Shown: positions 63,426 to 64,000 of the stretch, one piece after another
Numbering within the stretch: position 1 is the stretch's first letter
How the letters are laid out: each line of letters starts with the position of its first letter
Origin: Candidatus Thermochlorobacter aerophilus
GTDB lineage: Bacteria; Bacteroidota; Chlorobiia; Chlorobiales; Thermochlorobacteraceae
Length of the DNA stretch: 64,000 bases
Direction: 5' to 3'
Assembly (NCBI GenBank): GCA_002794105.1
Contig: PHFL01000007.1
Location: 21,412 to 85,411, forward strand
Position numbers and translations under genes: made by a program
The notes under the pieces: model-generated
Told to the model about the DNA's origin: nothing
The model's input: only the letters and a program-made list of their open reading frames with translations
The model's database searches: none

Positions 63426-64000
63426 TTTGCAGACGATTTCGACAAACTCTTTTGGCTTTTCAACCATCGGCACATGTCCGCAGTTGGGAATCATCTGCAG
63501 AAAGCTGCCTGGCAATTCGCGGTGAGCAATTTCAGCATACTTGGGCGGAATAAAACGGTCATTTTCGCCCCAGAGAATCAAGATGGGTATGCGCAATTCC
63601 TTAAGGCGATTGCGAATTCCAGTGCGACGCAAGTCCAAATAACGGTAATCTCGATTGAGTGCCATCATAGCTTCAAAGTTCTCGCGACTACGCACCATTT
63701 CAACATTGCGCCGAAAATGCTCATCGGTGATGTGAGAGGGGTCGTGGTAGACACTGCGCATGGTCTGGCGAATAAAAGTCGGTGAAGAGACAAGGCGGCG
63801 CACAAGATGACGAATCCCCCACAGACTGGCAGCGCGCACAAACGAAGGCACATTCAAAAAACCATCTGTATTGCTGATAACAAGTTTGGTCAGCACATTC
63901 GGATAAAGCACCGAGAGCGCCAAGAGATATTTGCCGCCCATAGAGTGCCCAATGGCATAGACATTCTTGCTGGCAAGGGCATGAGTTTTCTCCAAAAATT
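63411..64000 (-). CDS. Alpha/beta hydrolase (5' truncated by window end)
   Basis: At least 194 residues; the frame is still open at the window edge, so the N-terminus is outside. The nucleophile elbow AIGHSMGGKYLLAL carries the Ser, ILILWGENDRFIPP the Asp and PNCGHVPMVEKP the His, giving a complete catalytic triad. A cap region between them (VRAASLWGIRHLVRRL) is typical of this broad family of esterases and lyases. Substrate unknown. Confidence 0.85.
   Translation of the reverse strand, partial: FLEKTHALASKNVYAIGHSMGGKYLLALSVLYPNVLTKLVISNTDGFLNVPSFVRAASLWGIRHLVRRLVSSPTFIRQTMRSVYHDPSHITDEHFRRNVEMVRSRENFEAMMALNRDYRYLDLRRTGIRNRLKELRIPILILWGENDRFIPPKYAEIAHRELPGSFLQMIPNCGHVPMVEKPKEFVEIVCKFLSD

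Noticed and set aside
1..64000. tRNA, rRNA, CRISPR array, prophage or insertion sequence
   Set aside because: I found no cloverleaf or rRNA-like sequence in the gaps, no regularly spaced repeats, and no transposase, integrase or phage gene; the only repeats are the REP-like palindromes.

Overview
The window looks like a chromosomal stretch from a member of the Chlorobiota (green sulfur bacteria and relatives), possibly a Chloroherpeton- or Thermochlorobacter-like lineage. The pointers are a Rieske protein followed by a single-chain cytochrome b with a long N-terminal extension and no cytochrome c1 gene, a CrtC-type carotenoid 1,2-hydratase, a ferredoxin:thioredoxin reductase catalytic subunit, a pyruvoyl-dependent arginine decarboxylase, a fused phytol kinase/phytyl-phosphate kinase-like protein, atpA-atpG away from other ATP synthase genes, a PorV-type outer-membrane protein, and promoter-like TTTG-N19-TAnnTTTG elements typical of Bacteroidota/Chlorobiota. 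No reaction-centre or bacteriochlorophyll synthesis gene lies in the window, so phototrophy is inferred. Base composition looks even throughout, and I see no rRNA, tRNA, CRISPR array, prophage or insertion sequence.

Layout. 1-4815: a truncated rRNA methyltransferase, then a minus-strand housekeeping group (tmk, LOG-family protein, VOC protein, rpoZ, gmk, yicC). 5134-15712: mostly plus-strand genes, including a GH13-like protein with a PfkB kinase, membrane and small conserved proteins, the fused prenol-kinase-like protein, a lone nucleoside-type permease, rnhB, a lone ABC ATPase and arginine decarboxylase, closed by a clear terminator. 15796-22833: macro-domain protein, lipoprotein MsrB, an EnvC-like protein, a giant propeller sensor kinase lacking its phospho-acceptor histidine, and a helical-repeat protein.

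23057-30288: a small coiled-coil protein, then a surface/lipid-modification block (MBOAT acyltransferase, two SGNH hydrolase-like proteins, a fatty-acid hydroxylase-like enzyme) and mgtE with a long leader. 30289-38588: TPR membrane protein, two cyclophilins, ackA, a beta-barrel protein, an MFS exporter, truA, a DUF192 lipoprotein and a diguanylate cyclase. 38689-49921: thioredoxin-reductase catalytic subunit, a tiny protein with a duplicated motif, PorV-like protein, riboflavin genes ribE and ribD, a methyltransferase, an NFACT protein, dCMP deaminase, and a WD40 protein.

49940-64000: FAD oxidoreductase and anmK facing away from atpA-atpG; metK-ahcY, which together run the activated methyl cycle; an intergenic cluster of REP-like palindromes; petC-petB (quinol oxidation); crtC; and a coupled pair of an ABC ATPase and a degenerate endonuclease/exonuclease/phosphatase-fold protein, followed by a truncated alpha/beta hydrolase.

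The most unusual items are the small protein with a duplicated nine-residue motif that differs only by synonymous changes, the VTE5/VTE6-like fusion, two apparent pseudoenzymes (sensor kinase and EEP-fold protein), the GH13-like protein with altered catalytic signatures, and the acyltransferase/SGNH cassette.
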